Positions 40,905 to 50,731 of a stretch of 64,000 nucleotides of DNA are shown one piece after another. Each line of letters starts with the position of its first letter. The stretch's first letter is position 1. Both the position numbers and the translations under genes were made by a program. This DNA comes from Verrucomicrobiia bacterium DG1235 (GTDB lineage: Bacteria; Verrucomicrobiota; Verrucomicrobiia; Opitutales; Opitutaceae). Under the pieces are notes generated by a model. It searched no databases. It was not told where the DNA came from and saw only the letters and a list, made by a program, of their open reading frames with translations. The stretch is from NCBI GenBank assembly GCA_000155695.1, contig DS990592.1, forward strand, positions 1,140,232 to 1,204,231, written 5' to 3'.

Positions 40905-41894
40905 ATGCAATTTAATCCATTCGGAAAGGACGAAACGAAAATCTCCCGCGTCGGGCTGGGCTGCTGGCAACTGGGCAGCGACTGGGGCGAGCTCGACCTC
41001 GCGGACGCCAAGGCCATCCTCAAGACTTCCGTCGATAGCGGCGTCACCTTTTTCGATACCGCCGACGTCTATGGCGGCGGCAAATCCGAGGAAATCATCG
41101 GCAACTTCCTCTCCGACGCCGGCCTACAGGACGAAATATTCGTGGCCACCAAACTCGGGCGCTTCGGCGACCTGTATCCAGATAACTATACGCCAGATAG
41201 CATTCGTGGGCGCGTCGAGGAGTCTCTCGTACGCCTCAAGACCGACGCCCTCGACCTCGTCCAGCTCCACTGCATCCCGACCGACGTCATGCGACAAGAC
41301 GAAGTCTGGACCATCCTCGACCAACTCGTATCCGAAGGAAAAATCAAGCGATTCGGGGCCAGCGTCGAATCCATGGAAGAAGCCCTCCTCTGCATCGACA
41401 AGGCTCCCGCCCTCACTTCCCTGCAGATCATCTTCAACATCTTCCGCCAAAAGCCGATCCGCAAACTCTTCGATGCCGCCAAGGAAAAGAAGGTCGGCAT
41501 CATCGCCCGCGTCCCCCTCGCCAGCGGATTGCTCTCAGGCAAATTCTCCGTCGACACCACCTTTGGCGAATCCGACCACCGCAACTACAACAAGGACGGC
41601 AACGCCTTCAACGTCGGCGAAACCTTCGCCGGCCTCCCCTTCGAGAAAGGCGTAGCTCTCGCCGACCAACTCAAGCCACTCGTCCCCGAAGGCATGACCC
41701 TCGCCCAAATGGCCCTACGCTGGATTCTCGACTACGACGCCGTATCCGTCGTCATCCCGGGCGCGACCCGCGTAGAGCAGGCCCTCGGCAACGCAGCCAT
41801 CGCCGACCTGCCAAGCCTCAGCCCGGAATTGCACGAGAAACTCCGCGCCATCTACAAGGAAGACGTCCGAGACCACATCCGAGGCCCATACTAA
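40905..41894 (+). CDS. Aldo/keto reductase
   Basis: The 329-residue protein has the NADPH-dependent aldo/keto reductase tetrad D51, Y56 (FFDTADVYGGGKSEE), K83 (ATKLGRF) and H122 (LVQLHCIP), and the C-terminal cofactor part VVIPGATRVEQALGN. It reduces aldehydes or ketones, or oxidises sugars; the substrate is unknown. The ATG at 40905 starts the typical MQFNPFGKDETKISRVGLGCWQLG; upstream frame is not family-like. Confidence 0.9.
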   Translation: MQFNPFGKDETKISRVGLGCWQLGSDWGELDLADAKAILKTSVDSGVTFFDTADVYGGGKSEEIIGNFLSDAGLQDEIFVATKLGRFGDLYPDNYTPDSIRGRVEESLVRLKTDALDLVQLHCIPTDVMRQDEVWTILDQLVSEGKIKRFGASVESMEEALLCIDKAPALTSLQIIFNIFRQKPIRKLFDAAKEKKVGIIARVPLASGLLSGKFSVDTTFGESDHRNYNKDGNAFNVGETFAGLPFEKGVALADQLKPLVPEGMTLAQMALRWILDYDAVSVVIPGATRVEQALGNAAIADLPSLSPELHEKLRAIYKEDVRDHIRGPY

Positions 41895-41899
41895 AAGTG

Positions 41900-41933
41900 G
41901 AGCGAGTCGTCCCGGCTCGCTCTCCCCATTTTT
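41900..41933 (+). terminator. Probable terminator of the aldo/keto reductase gene
   Basis: Inverted repeat GAGCGAG (41900-41906) / CTCGCTC (41916-41922) is followed after CCCCA by five T. Confidence 0.5.
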
Positions 41934-41951
41934 CTCATTCGACATTCTCCC

Positions 41952-44033
41952 ATGACACTTCGAGCACTATCACTCGTGTCGCTGGCTGCCGCATTCGCGC
42001 TCGCCAGCCACGCTGAAGAAACCTACGAGCTCAATCCGCTCGTCGTAAATGCCAACCGCATCGAGTCAAGCGACTCCAAAATACAGCCACCCGTATCCAG
42101 CCTAAGCCTACAGGAGATCGACTCGGACAAATTCCGCGACATCTCCGACGCCCTAAGCTCCTATCCGGGCATTGCCAGCTATCGCCGCACGCACCCCACT
42201 TCCGCTCATCCCGCTACGCAAGGCACCCGCATCCGCAACTCCGGAGCAAACGCCACCTCAAGAGCCCTCGTCCTCTACAACGGCGTTCCACAAAACGATC
42301 CCTTCGGAGCATGGGTCTACTGGCACCAATTCGACCTCTCGAAAATCGAAGCAATCTCCATCCACCCAAGCGGTAGCGGAGAACTCTGGGGAAACATGGC
42401 CTCCGGCGGACTCGTCTCAGTCATTGCCAAAGACTCGCTGCCTGGCTCCGCCCAAGCCCAAGCGAGCATCGGCAGCTCCAATCGCTACGACTTGCGAGCC
42501 AGCTCCGCCCATTCCCTCGGAGAGGATGTCGTATTCGACATTGGAATACGCCACTTTTCAACAGACGGATTCTACACCCTGCGCGAAGACCAGCGCGGCA
42601 GCGTCGACGAGCCGGCCAACTCAGAAGCCACCTCCCTCAACGCCCAGCTGAGCTGGGGAACGAGCGTAACCTGGAAATCCCAATTCGTCGCCCGCGGCTT
42701 CGAGGAAAAACGCAGCAACGGCACCGCAGTCGCCCAAAACGATACCCAAGCCTACGACCTCTCCTTCATCACCGAGCGCCAGCTCGCCGACTCCGACGCC
42801 CGACTCAATATCAACCTCTACTTCCAGGACCGCGACTTCCGAAACGTCTTCTCATCAGTCGCGGACGACCGAAACTCCGAGCGTCCCGCCCTCGATCAGT
42901 ACGACGTGCCCGCCCAATCCTTCGGAGGCGCCATCGTCTATCGACAGGACTCCGACCTCCCTCTCTCCTACTCCGCGGGACTAGACTTTCGAGCCATCGA
43001 CGGCTCAATCAACGAACGCTACCGAAATCTCGGTGCCGGCTTCACTCGCGATCGCTACGCCGGCGGCAAACAACAATTCATCGGTCTCTTCGGCAGCGTT
43101 TCCTCAGAACTCGACGAATCCAACCGCCTCACCGCAACCGCCCGCATCGACCAAGTCGACCAAACCGACGGCTCACGCATCGAAACCGATACCACCACAA
43201 ACACCGTCATCCGCAACGACTCCTACGCAGACCGCGAAAACACTATCCTGACTGGAAACCTCACCTGGCGTCACCAGTTTTCCGATACGACGGCATCCCA
43301 TCTCAGCATCTTCAGCGGATTCCGAGCGCCCACCCTCAACGAACTCTACCGTCCATTCCGCGTTCGCAACGACATTACCGAAGCCAAACCAGACCTTCTC
43401 AACGAACGCCAGCAAGGACTTGACTACACTCTTTCTATCCAAAGCGATGACCACAGTTCGCTCCGCCTTTCTGCCTTCCACTACGAGACTGACGAAATGG
43501 TCGCAAACGCATTGCTAACCACCGAGTCTGGATTCGATCCGCGTTTTGGCTTCATCCCAAGTGGCGGATCCGGCAGCATCCGAGCCAATCTCGACAAGAC
43601 CACCGTATCCGGAATCGAATTACACGCCATGCGTCAACTAGGCGAATCGCTAAAAGCCAGCCTCGCTGCAGTCTACGCCGACACCGAAATCACCGCGGAC
43701 GAACTCAGCCAATTCGTCGGAAACGCCTTTCCCCAGTCTCCCCCGTGGAGAGTCATTGCCGGCCTGGATTGGCAAGCGAGCGAAGCCATCAACTTCTGGT
43801 CCCGCTACAGCTGGACGGATCGCTCCTTTGAGAACCTCACCAACACCACGCGTCTCGGAGCTTCCGGAGGCCTCTCCATCGGTGGCTCCTACCAAATCGA
43901 CGAAAGCAGCAGCATTTCCTTCACCCTCACAAATGCACTCGACGAGGAAAACGTCACCGGCATTGCCACTAACGGACTCGTCACCATGGACGAGCCCCGC
44001 GAATTCCTCGTCACCTACACCTGGAGACGCTAG
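41952..44033 (+). CDS. TonB-dependent outer-membrane receptor
   Basis: The 693-residue protein has a signal peptide (SLVSLAAAFALASHA), an N-terminal plug (about 28-150: LNPLVVNANRIESSDS, LQEIDSDKFRDISDALSSYPGIAS, QNDPFGAWVYWHQFDLSKIEAISIHPSGSGELWGNMASGGLVSVIAK), and a beta-barrel that ends in an aromatic residue near the C-terminus (EFLVTYTWRR). It moves a large substrate such as a siderophore, cobalamin or glycan across the outer membrane with TonB-ExbBD energy. The ligand cannot be told. Confidence 0.92.
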   Translation: MTLRALSLVSLAAAFALASHAEETYELNPLVVNANRIESSDSKIQPPVSSLSLQEIDSDKFRDISDALSSYPGIASYRRTHPTSAHPATQGTRIRNSGANATSRALVLYNGVPQNDPFGAWVYWHQFDLSKIEAISIHPSGSGELWGNMASGGLVSVIAKDSLPGSAQAQASIGSSNRYDLRASSAHSLGEDVVFDIGIRHFSTDGFYTLREDQRGSVDEPANSEATSLNAQLSWGTSVTWKSQFVARGFEEKRSNGTAVAQNDTQAYDLSFITERQLADSDARLNINLYFQDRDFRNVFSSVADDRNSERPALDQYDVPAQSFGGAIVYRQDSDLPLSYSAGLDFRAIDGSINERYRNLGAGFTRDRYAGGKQQFIGLFGSVSSELDESNRLTATARIDQVDQTDGSRIETDTTTNTVIRNDSYADRENTILTGNLTWRHQFSDTTASHLSIFSGFRAPTLNELYRPFRVRNDITEAKPDLLNERQQGLDYTLSIQSDDHSSLRLSAFHYETDEMVANALLTTESGFDPRFGFIPSGGSGSIRANLDKTTVSGIELHAMRQLGESLKASLAAVYADTEITADELSQFVGNAFPQSPPWRVIAGLDWQASEAINFWSRYSWTDRSFENLTNTTRLGASGGLSIGGSYQIDESSSISFTLTNALDEENVTGIATNGLVTMDEPREFLVTYTWRR

Positions 44034-44105
44034 ACAAGCGGAATCCGCAAATCCCGCTTGCCTCCGCCTCCCGCTTCCACACACAAGTCTTCCCTTTTCC
44101 GCAAA

Positions 44106-44957
44106 ATGGCAGACACCCAGGCAAACTACGACTTTCGCTTCGGCGGCATTGGCAGGCTCTACGGCGCCTCAGCTCTCGCTCGCTTCCGGGCCGCCCACAT
44201 TTGCGTAGTCGGCGTCGGCGGCGTCGGCTCCTGGGTGGTGGAAGCCCTCGCCCGCAGCGGCATCGGCAAGCTCACGCTCGTGGATCTCGACGATATCTGC
44301 GAAAGCAACATCAACCGCCAAATCCACGCCCTCGACGGGCTCATTGGCACCTCAAAAATCGAGACCATGGCGCAGCGCTGCCGCTCCATAAATCCGGAGT
44401 GCGAGGTCCAAACCATCCACACTTTCCTCACCAAGAAAAACGTGGACGAAATCCTCAAACCCCACTTCGACTTCGTCGTGGACGCGATTGACAGCACCAC
44501 CCACAAAGTCGCCATCATCTCCGCTTGCCACAAAGCGGAAATCCCAGTCCTCGCCATCGGAGGAGCCGGCGGACGGATTGACCCAACCCAAGTGCAGATC
44601 TGCGACCTCGCCCGCTCCATCAACGACCAGCTCCTAAAGCGCGTCCGCAAGCAACTGAGACAGGAGCACGGCTTCCCCCGGCAAAAACGCCGCAAATTCC
44701 ACATCGACTGCGTCTTCACTCCCGAAGAACCCCGGTATCCGGAAACCTGCGACACCGAGACCGACGCTGACGAGCCGCAAAAAAGCATTCGGCTCGATTG
44801 CTCCAGCGGCTTCGGAGCGGCGACCCATCTCACCGGCACCTTCGGATTTTTCGCCGTATCCCATATTCTCAAGGCTCTCGCAACCCCGCAAAATCCAAGA
44901 GAACAGAGTCCAGAAAGAGCAAATTCGAGCCCTGCAAGCCCTCGGCAAATACCTTGA
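44106..44957 (+). CDS. tcdA: tRNA threonylcarbamoyladenosine dehydratase
   Basis: The 283-residue protein belongs to the ThiF/E1-like ATP-using family and matches TcdA (CsdL): RFGGIGRLYGASALARFRAAHICVVGVGGVGSWVVEALARSGIGKLTLVDLDDICESNINRQIHAL, with the nucleotide loop G36-GVGS and R71. TcdA cyclises t6A37 in ANN-decoding tRNAs to ct6A. The C-terminal tail (QNPREQSPERANSSP) is probably disordered. The ATG at 44106 gives the standard start. Confidence 0.9.
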   Translation: MADTQANYDFRFGGIGRLYGASALARFRAAHICVVGVGGVGSWVVEALARSGIGKLTLVDLDDICESNINRQIHALDGLIGTSKIETMAQRCRSINPECEVQTIHTFLTKKNVDEILKPHFDFVVDAIDSTTHKVAIISACHKAEIPVLAIGGAGGRIDPTQVQICDLARSINDQLLKRVRKQLRQEHGFPRQKRRKFHIDCVFTPEEPRYPETCDTETDADEPQKSIRLDCSSGFGAATHLTGTFGFFAVSHILKALATPQNPREQSPERANSSPASPRQIP

Positions 44958-45003
44958 CCGCCCACGCCCTTTGCCTCTGCATCCCCCAATTCTGAAAAAA
45001 AGC

Positions 45004-46365
45004 ATGAGGATCACCGATTTAAACAGAGAGGGAGGCATTGGTTCGAACTCGCTACTCGTCGAGGCGGGCGAATTCAATTTTGTCGTAGACGCGGGTCTCC
45101 ACCCGAAGATGGTCGGCATGGCAGCGGTTCCTGAATTCGAGCACATCGGAGACCGTCAAATCGATTTCGTCATCGTCACCCACTGTCATCTCGACCACAT
45201 CGGATCCCTTCCCGTCCTACTCCAAAAGCACCCCAAGGCCCGCGTCTTCATGAGCCTGCCGAGCCAGATGCTGGTCGAGCGAATGCTGCACAATTCATGC
45301 AACGTCATGAAACGACAAAAGGAAGAAAAGCGCATCCCAGAGTATCCACTTTTCACCCACGAAGACATCGAGCAAATCGCCGATCGCTTCGAACCTCTTA
45401 AATACAAAACCCCGCTCTCCCTCACCAAAAACGGAGAAACGATAGAAATCACCCTCTTCCAAGCCGGACACGTGGCCGGAGCGGGCGGATTCCAAATCGA
45501 CCACGCCGGGAAAAGCGTATTCTTCACCGGCGACATTCTCTTTGACGATCAACGCGTCATCGGAGGAGCCCGCTTCCCCCACGCCAGAAAATTCGACGCC
45601 ATGGTCATCGAGACCACCCGAGGCGAGACGGAACGCCCCGAAGGCAAATCCCGCGACAGCGAAATCACCCGCCTCCTCGAAACCATCCGCGAAACCATTC
45701 GCGGCGGCGGCTCCGTCCTCATTCCTGTTTTCGCTCTCGGCCGCATGCAGGAGCTGCTCTCCCTTATCAATGCCGCCCGCAAAGATGGTCGCCTTCCGCG
45801 CTGCCCCGTTTTCGGAGCAGGTCTCGGGCTGGATATCGCCGACTATTTCGACCAAATCACCAAACGCACCCAGCTCATCAATTACACGCGCAAGGTCACC
45901 AAAGAGCTCCGACTCAAGCGTCCGCCTCGCAAACTCACTCCGGGCAAGGAACCGCCCGAGCCGGGCATCTTCATCCTCAGCAGCGGTATGCTCGTCGAGC
46001 GCACGCCGAGCTACCAGCTCGCCTCCACCTTGCTCGCCCACACTCGCAACGCCATCTGCTTCGTCGGCTACTGCGATCCCGACACCCCCGGCGGCAAACT
46101 CCTCGAAACCCGCCCGGGACGCACTTTCCTATTCGAAGTACTCGACTACCAATGCCCCGTGCTGGCCAAGGTCGAACGCTTCGAGATGAGCGGCCACGCG
46201 GACCGCGAGGAAATTCTCGAATTCGCTCTCGCCGCCAAACCGGAAACCATCGTGCTCACCCACGGAGATCCCGGGGCCCGCGATTGGTTTTCCAAAGCCC
46301 TCGAAGCCGACGACCATCCCGTCCGAGTCATCGATCCCGCTCCACTACAAGCCGTCGAAATCTAG
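45004..46365 (+). CDS. Metallo-beta-lactamase/beta-CASP hydrolase
   Basis: The 453-residue protein has the metallo-beta-lactamase motif H60-C-H-L-D-H65 and the beta-CASP cap (VLIPVFALGRMQELLSLINAA), with the later motifs GMLVERTPS and SGHADREE. Proteins of this type are RNA-processing nucleases or related (CPSF/RNase J-like). It is cytoplasmic. Its 3' end overlaps the convergent ruvC by four bases. Confidence 0.88.
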   Translation: MRITDLNREGGIGSNSLLVEAGEFNFVVDAGLHPKMVGMAAVPEFEHIGDRQIDFVIVTHCHLDHIGSLPVLLQKHPKARVFMSLPSQMLVERMLHNSCNVMKRQKEEKRIPEYPLFTHEDIEQIADRFEPLKYKTPLSLTKNGETIEITLFQAGHVAGAGGFQIDHAGKSVFFTGDILFDDQRVIGGARFPHARKFDAMVIETTRGETERPEGKSRDSEITRLLETIRETIRGGGSVLIPVFALGRMQELLSLINAARKDGRLPRCPVFGAGLGLDIADYFDQITKRTQLINYTRKVTKELRLKRPPRKLTPGKEPPEPGIFILSSGMLVERTPSYQLASTLLAHTRNAICFVGYCDPDTPGGKLLETRPGRTFLFEVLDYQCPVLAKVERFEMSGHADREEILEFALAAKPETIVLTHGDPGARDWFSKALEADDHPVRVIDPAPLQAVEI

Positions 46366-46934
46366 CCCGTAAACGCGTGCGTCATCGCCACCGCCGCAGC
46401 GTCGGATTCGTCGAGCTCGAGAAGAGCCCCGTGCCCGAGCAAGGTTCGAATCGTCTTGGCAACCTGCTCTTTGCTCGCTCGACCGTGCCCCACGACCGCT
46501 TGCTTAACGCGTAGCGGCGGATATTCGAACACTTCCTTGCCTCGCATCGCCGCCGCAGCGATTGCCGCCCCGCGAGCTGCTCCAAGAATCTGCGCCGTCT
46601 GAAAATTCTGAACGTAGATAGTCTGCTCCAGCGCTACCACGTCGATCTCGTACGTATCCAAAATCTCGAGCACTCGAGAACAAATATTGCCCAAACACTG
46701 CGGCATCGAAACCGACTGCTTCTGCTTAAGCGTCTCGCTCCGCAGCAAAGTGGAACGCCCGCCACTCGAAAACTCCACCACCGCTAGCCCCGTGCCCCGC
46801 AAGCTGGGATCAATGCCCAGAATCGTCCCGACATACTTCTTCTTAATCAAAGAAATCGGCACTGACGCCGTCGAGGCAACCGGCTTGCCTGCTACCTTAT
46901 CCTTCCAAAGATCTCGAACCCCTTTACGCGCCAT
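46362..46934 (-). CDS. ruvC: Crossover junction endodeoxyribonuclease RuvC
   Basis: The 190-residue protein has the RuvC fold with the acidic active-site residues D42 (LGIDPSLRGTG), E103 (VALEQTIYVQN) and two Asp in LDESDAAAVAM. RuvC cuts Holliday junctions with RuvAB. It has a basic N-terminal extension of about 35 residues before the first strand; no other start codon is available. It lies 3 bases after the TSUP gene, so they are cotranscribed. Confidence 0.92.
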   Translation of the reverse strand: MARKGVRDLWKDKVAGKPVASTASVPISLIKKKYVGTILGIDPSLRGTGLAVVEFSSGGRSTLLRSETLKQKQSVSMPQCLGNICSRVLEILDTYEIDVVALEQTIYVQNFQTAQILGAARGAAIAAAAMRGKEVFEYPPLRVKQAVVGHGRASKEQVAKTIRTLLGHGALLELDESDAAAVAMTHAFTG

Positions 46935-46937
46935 GGT

Positions 46938-47687
46938 CTAAAATGAAATCCACAACATGTAGGCGACCGCCGTCACTGTCAGCCAAAATGCGATCCGCTC
47001 AAACCAAGCCTGACTCACCTTCTTAGCGAAGAAATAGCCCAATACGCTCCCGCCTATCACAAAGGGTACCAGCTTGAGATTTGCCTCTAAACTCCCCCAA
47101 TTCACCAAGCCCTGCTCATGCAGAAAGGGTACCTTGAAAATGTTGAGAAAGGTGAAGAAATACACGCTCGTCCCCATAAACGCCATCTTTGGCAAGCGCA
47201 TGGAAAGCAGAAAGAGAATCATGATCGGACCGGCCGCGTTTGCTAAAGTGGATACGAAGGCGGCAATCACCCCAATCGTCGCCGCAGCCCCATAGCTATA
47301 CGGCAAAGCTTCGTTGACCAATGCCGGCCATCGCTCGCGAACCACGTGTAGCGTCAGCATCGCCGCCAAAACGAGGCTGATCGCCAAGCGAGCCTGGTTC
47401 GGCTCCATCGCGCCCAAGGTAAGCCACCCAACTACCACCCCTACAACCGCCCAAGGAACGAGACGAAAAATATGCTTCCACTCAGCGTGCCGCCGATAAA
47501 TCACCATCGAGCAAAGGTCGCCAATCACCAAAAGCGGCAGTCCGAATCCAACCGCCTCCTTCGCATCGAGCAGTATTTGAAAAATCGCTACGTTCAGAAT
47601 GCCAAGCCCCGGCACGCCACTCTTGCTCAAACCAATGATCAAGGCAGCGAGCGCGAACATCCCCCAACGCCATAGCTCGAAATCCAT
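46938..47687 (-). CDS. TSUP (TauE/SafE) family membrane protein
   Basis: The 249-residue protein has about seven to eight membrane helices and the TSUP signatures FALAALIIGLSKSGVPGLG and GVIAAFVSTLANAAGPIMILFLL. Family members export sulfite or organosulfonates, or move other anions; the substrate is unknown. The upstream position and 3-base gap link it to ruvC in one transcript. Confidence 0.88.
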   Translation of the reverse strand: MDFELWRWGMFALAALIIGLSKSGVPGLGILNVAIFQILLDAKEAVGFGLPLLVIGDLCSMVIYRRHAEWKHIFRLVPWAVVGVVVGWLTLGAMEPNQARLAISLVLAAMLTLHVVRERWPALVNEALPYSYGAAATIGVIAAFVSTLANAAGPIMILFLLSMRLPKMAFMGTSVYFFTFLNIFKVPFLHEQGLVNWGSLEANLKLVPFVIGGSVLGYFFAKKVSQAWFERIAFWLTVTAVAYMLWISF

Positions 47688-47806
47688 CGTCCAAAATCAG
47701 GAGAATCAGCTGGGAAACGCAATCGCAAAGAAATCGCCCCATCCGCTCATTAATTAGGAGCTCTACAGACTCGCGTTTCCCCCAACTCGCGCCCAAATCT
47801 GTAGCC

Positions 47807-48817
47807 ATGAAAAAACTACGCTGGGGAATTCTCGCTACAGGCTATATAGCAGGTCGCTTCGCCGATGGCCTAGCCACCTCTCACACGGGCGAACTGATAG
47901 CAGTTTCCAGCCGCTCCCTAAAGTCCGCCCAGACCTTCGCCTCCAAATACGGCCGCGTAAACGCCTACGCTAGCCAGGAAGAGCTACTCTCCCAGCCGGA
48001 TGTCGATGCCGTCTACATCGCTACGCCCCACCCTTTCCACGCAGAGTTGGCCATAGCCGCCGCCAAGGCGGGAAAACACATCCTCTGCGAAAAGCCGATC
48101 GCCATGAACATGGCCGAAACAGAAGCCGTCATCTCCGCCGCAGAAACCGCAGGTGTCACGCTCGTCGAAGCCTACATGTACCGCTGCCACCCCCAAAGCG
48201 CCAAAGTCGTAGAACTGATCAAAAAAGGGAAGATCGGCAAGGTACGACTCATCCAAGCCGCCTTCGGCTTCAACGCTCCCTTCGATCCATCAGGTCGGCT
48301 CTTCGCGAAAGAACTCGGCGGCGGAGCGATCCTCGACGTAGGCGGCTATCCTGCCTCCTTTGCCTGCATGATAGCGGATACCGCCTCCGATTCGGAAAAC
48401 ATAGCGGTTAAATGCGTCGGCGGCCTAGGCCGCATCGATCCGCGTTGCGAAACCGATACCATCGCCATCGCCAATCTCGAATTCGAAAACGGTATCGCCG
48501 CCCAGATATCCGTCAGCACACAGCTCAACCAAAACAACATAGCAAGAGTCTACGGCGAAAAAGGTTCCATCGAAATCCCGCTTCCCTGGATCGTAGCCCG
48601 AGATGGAGGCGAATGGAGCTTCGACATTTCCAGCGACGGAAAAGATAAGCCCAAGAAGATCACCGGTAATGAGCCGCGCGGCCTCTACGGCGTAGAAGCT
48701 GACTGTTTCGCCGAAATCGTAGCCGGCCAAAAGCCGAGCGCCCCCTGTATGCGCATTCCAGATACGCGCCGAGTGAATACGATTCTAGAGGACTGGCAGA
48801 ACCAGCTTAAAAGCTAG
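47807..48817 (+). CDS. Gfo/Idh/MocA-family oxidoreductase
   Basis: The 336-residue protein has an N-terminal Rossmann fold (LRWGILATGYIAGRFADGL), the E-K-P motif (HILCEKPIAMNMAE, about 98) and the C-terminal alpha/beta domain (GGGAILDVGGYPASFA). It is close to the dihydrodiol/xylose dehydrogenase type. It oxidises or reduces a sugar-like compound with NAD(P); the substrate is unknown. Confidence 0.9.
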   Translation: MKKLRWGILATGYIAGRFADGLATSHTGELIAVSSRSLKSAQTFASKYGRVNAYASQEELLSQPDVDAVYIATPHPFHAELAIAAAKAGKHILCEKPIAMNMAETEAVISAAETAGVTLVEAYMYRCHPQSAKVVELIKKGKIGKVRLIQAAFGFNAPFDPSGRLFAKELGGGAILDVGGYPASFACMIADTASDSENIAVKCVGGLGRIDPRCETDTIAIANLEFENGIAAQISVSTQLNQNNIARVYGEKGSIEIPLPWIVARDGGEWSFDISSDGKDKPKKITGNEPRGLYGVEADCFAEIVAGQKPSAPCMRIPDTRRVNTILEDWQNQLKS

Positions 48818-48829
48818 CGTCCGCCATTC

Positions 48830-49813
48830 TTACTTTTCGCCCGAACGAAACGCTTCAAGCGAAACCTTCTTCTTTTTCTTGGAGTCGGTTTCAGCCTTCT
48901 CGACAGCATAATCCGTCGGGTTGCCCTTTAGCCAGCTGCCTGCGTAGTAGACTACGCCATTGTCTTCATAGGTCTCGAATTCGGTGAGCCGGTATCCGTC
49001 GTTCACATACGTCGAATTCTTGTTGTAGAACTCGTCTGGCAAGAGGTCGAAAGCGTACTGGCTTTCCTGCCATTCTGCCTTGCGTACCCATTCTCCTGCG
49101 AAAACGAACTTCCCCTCGTAAACATAGCCTTCGATATCGAGCAGACGAAAGCCCGCTTCTGTCATCATTCCGGCTACACTGCCAAACCGGTTCTTCTCGA
49201 TCGCGCGATAGAAGCGAACCTCGTGCTCGTCGTTTTTGAGCCAAACACCTGCGTGACGATATTTCCCGTTGGCCTCGTAAGCCTCGAAATCGATCAAGCG
49301 ATAGCCGCGGTCAGCCATCTCGCCGTAGCGATTCGAGAAATCAAGACTCTCTAGACCAAAATAAAACTCCGCGTCCAAACCATCATCGGTTTTCATCCAG
49401 ACCCCAGAGAAATGAAGCGTCGCCCCAAACCGGTCCACCTCGAACTCCACCAACGCATAGCCGTTTTCCAAATGCTTCTCGTGAACCTTCAGAAAAACCG
49501 CGATCGGCAGCGACATTTCAATCTGCCATGCCTCGCTCTCGCCCAGCTTCGTCCAAACTGTGGAAACCGAGGTCGTACGCCCGCTTCGATAGCTCTCGAT
49601 GTCCACGATGCGATAGCCCTTCTTAACCAACCCGTTAAACGCCTCGGCAAATCCCGCTCGATCTAGACCGGACTTGAATTCCCATTCGACCTCCGTTTCC
49701 GCGAAATCCGAGGCCTTGGCACCGCTCACGGCGAAAAATGCCATGGCTGCAGCAAGCACGGTCGCAAACAAATTGCGTACTGAATAGTGAAAATGACGGG
49801 CGGGCGTTTTCAT
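48830..49813 (-). CDS. Exported protein with bacterial tandem repeat domain (BTRD1-like)
   Basis: The 327-residue protein has a signal peptide and five to six repeats of about 48 residues, each with the pattern GYR(I/L)xDxExYxxxGxxxxAGVWxK (for example near 61, 110, 160, 205, 255). Such repeats occur in bacterial surface and fungal polyglycine hydrolase-type proteins; here no separate catalytic domain is seen. It ends with a short lysine-rich tail. The function is unknown. Confidence 0.8.
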   Translation of the reverse strand: MKTPARHFHYSVRNLFATVLAAAMAFFAVSGAKASDFAETEVEWEFKSGLDRAGFAEAFNGLVKKGYRIVDIESYRSGRTTSVSTVWTKLGESEAWQIEMSLPIAVFLKVHEKHLENGYALVEFEVDRFGATLHFSGVWMKTDDGLDAEFYFGLESLDFSNRYGEMADRGYRLIDFEAYEANGKYRHAGVWLKNDEHEVRFYRAIEKNRFGSVAGMMTEAGFRLLDIEGYVYEGKFVFAGEWVRKAEWQESQYAFDLLPDEFYNKNSTYVNDGYRLTEFETYEDNGVVYYAGSWLKGNPTDYAVEKAETDSKKKKKVSLEAFRSGEK

Positions 49814-49942
49814 AAAAAATCCTCCAAGAGTTCACTAACAGAATCGGCCCAAGGGCAGCTAGCTGTAGAGCGGATACCCCTCAATTTCCGCTAAGCGCCT
49901 CACTCTTTCCCTCAAGACTAAGGGCAATCACCGAAGCTTAGC

Positions 49943-50722
49943 CTAGCTGTTGCGCGCCTTGTGCCACGCGACGACATCCGAGTAGGCAACCGTGCCGCCA
50001 AAAACATCCAAGGCGCTGCCAATCGTCAGGTCTACCTTTCCGGAGCCAAGGCTCTCCACGCGCCCAAGGTCCTCCAGAGAACGGGCTCCGCCCGCATAAG
50101 TCATTGGCAAATCGCAATTTGCCCCTAGCAAGCGCACGAGATCCTCCTCGATTCCGCTCATACGCCCCTCCACGTCCACTCCGTGCACGAGAAACTCGCA
50201 ACAGTACTTGCCGAGCTCGGCGATCGTTTCCGCATCCACTCGCGTTTCCGTAAAGTTCTGCCAGCGATCCGTCACCACCCAATACGCTCCCTCTCTCGCC
50301 CGGCAGCTCAGATCGAGCACTAGGCGATCGCGTCCCGTTTCCGCGACAAGCTTCTCCAGGCGCTCGAAATCCACTCGTCCCTCTCGAAATACGTAAGAGG
50401 TCACGATCACCTGAGACGCGCCCGCCTCCAGATATTCGGCCGCGTTCTCGGCCGTGACTCCCCCGCCATACTGCATTCCGCTCGGATAAGCGCCAAGGGC
50501 TTCGAGCGCCGCCTCCCGATTCCCCGGACCGAGTGCGATAACGTGCCCGCCCGGCAACTTGTCTTTCTGGTACATCCGGGCGTAATCTGCCGGTGACAGG
50601 CTCGACTCGAAATTCGTCTGCACGCTCGCGTCAGAGCTATCCGACAAAGTGCCGCCCACGATTTGGACGACCTTGCCATTTCTCAAATCAATACAAGGAC
50701 GAAAACGCATAGAGCTACTCAA
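49943..50722 (-). CDS. hisA: HisA, eukaryotic-type ProFAR isomerase
   Basis: The 259-residue protein is a TIM barrel of histidine synthesis: RFRPCIDLRNGKVVQIVGGTLSD at the start with the catalytic Asp, QYGGGVTAENAAEYLEAGASQVIVTSYVF, and VDLTIGSALDVFGGTVAYSDVVAWH at the end. The wording (VIALGPGNREAALEAL, FLVHGVDVEGRMSGIEEDLVRLLG) matches the eukaryote-like HIS6 branch rather than ordinary bacterial HisA. It stands apart from any other his gene. The next gene upstream on the strand is the acyltransferase, 9 bases away. Confidence 0.83.
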   Translation of the reverse strand: MSSSMRFRPCIDLRNGKVVQIVGGTLSDSSDASVQTNFESSLSPADYARMYQKDKLPGGHVIALGPGNREAALEALGAYPSGMQYGGGVTAENAAEYLEAGASQVIVTSYVFREGRVDFERLEKLVAETGRDRLVLDLSCRAREGAYWVVTDRWQNFTETRVDAETIAELGKYCCEFLVHGVDVEGRMSGIEEDLVRLLGANCDLPMTYAGGARSLEDLGRVESLGSGKVDLTIGSALDVFGGTVAYSDVVAWHKARNS

Positions 50723-50731
50723 ATGCGAAGA

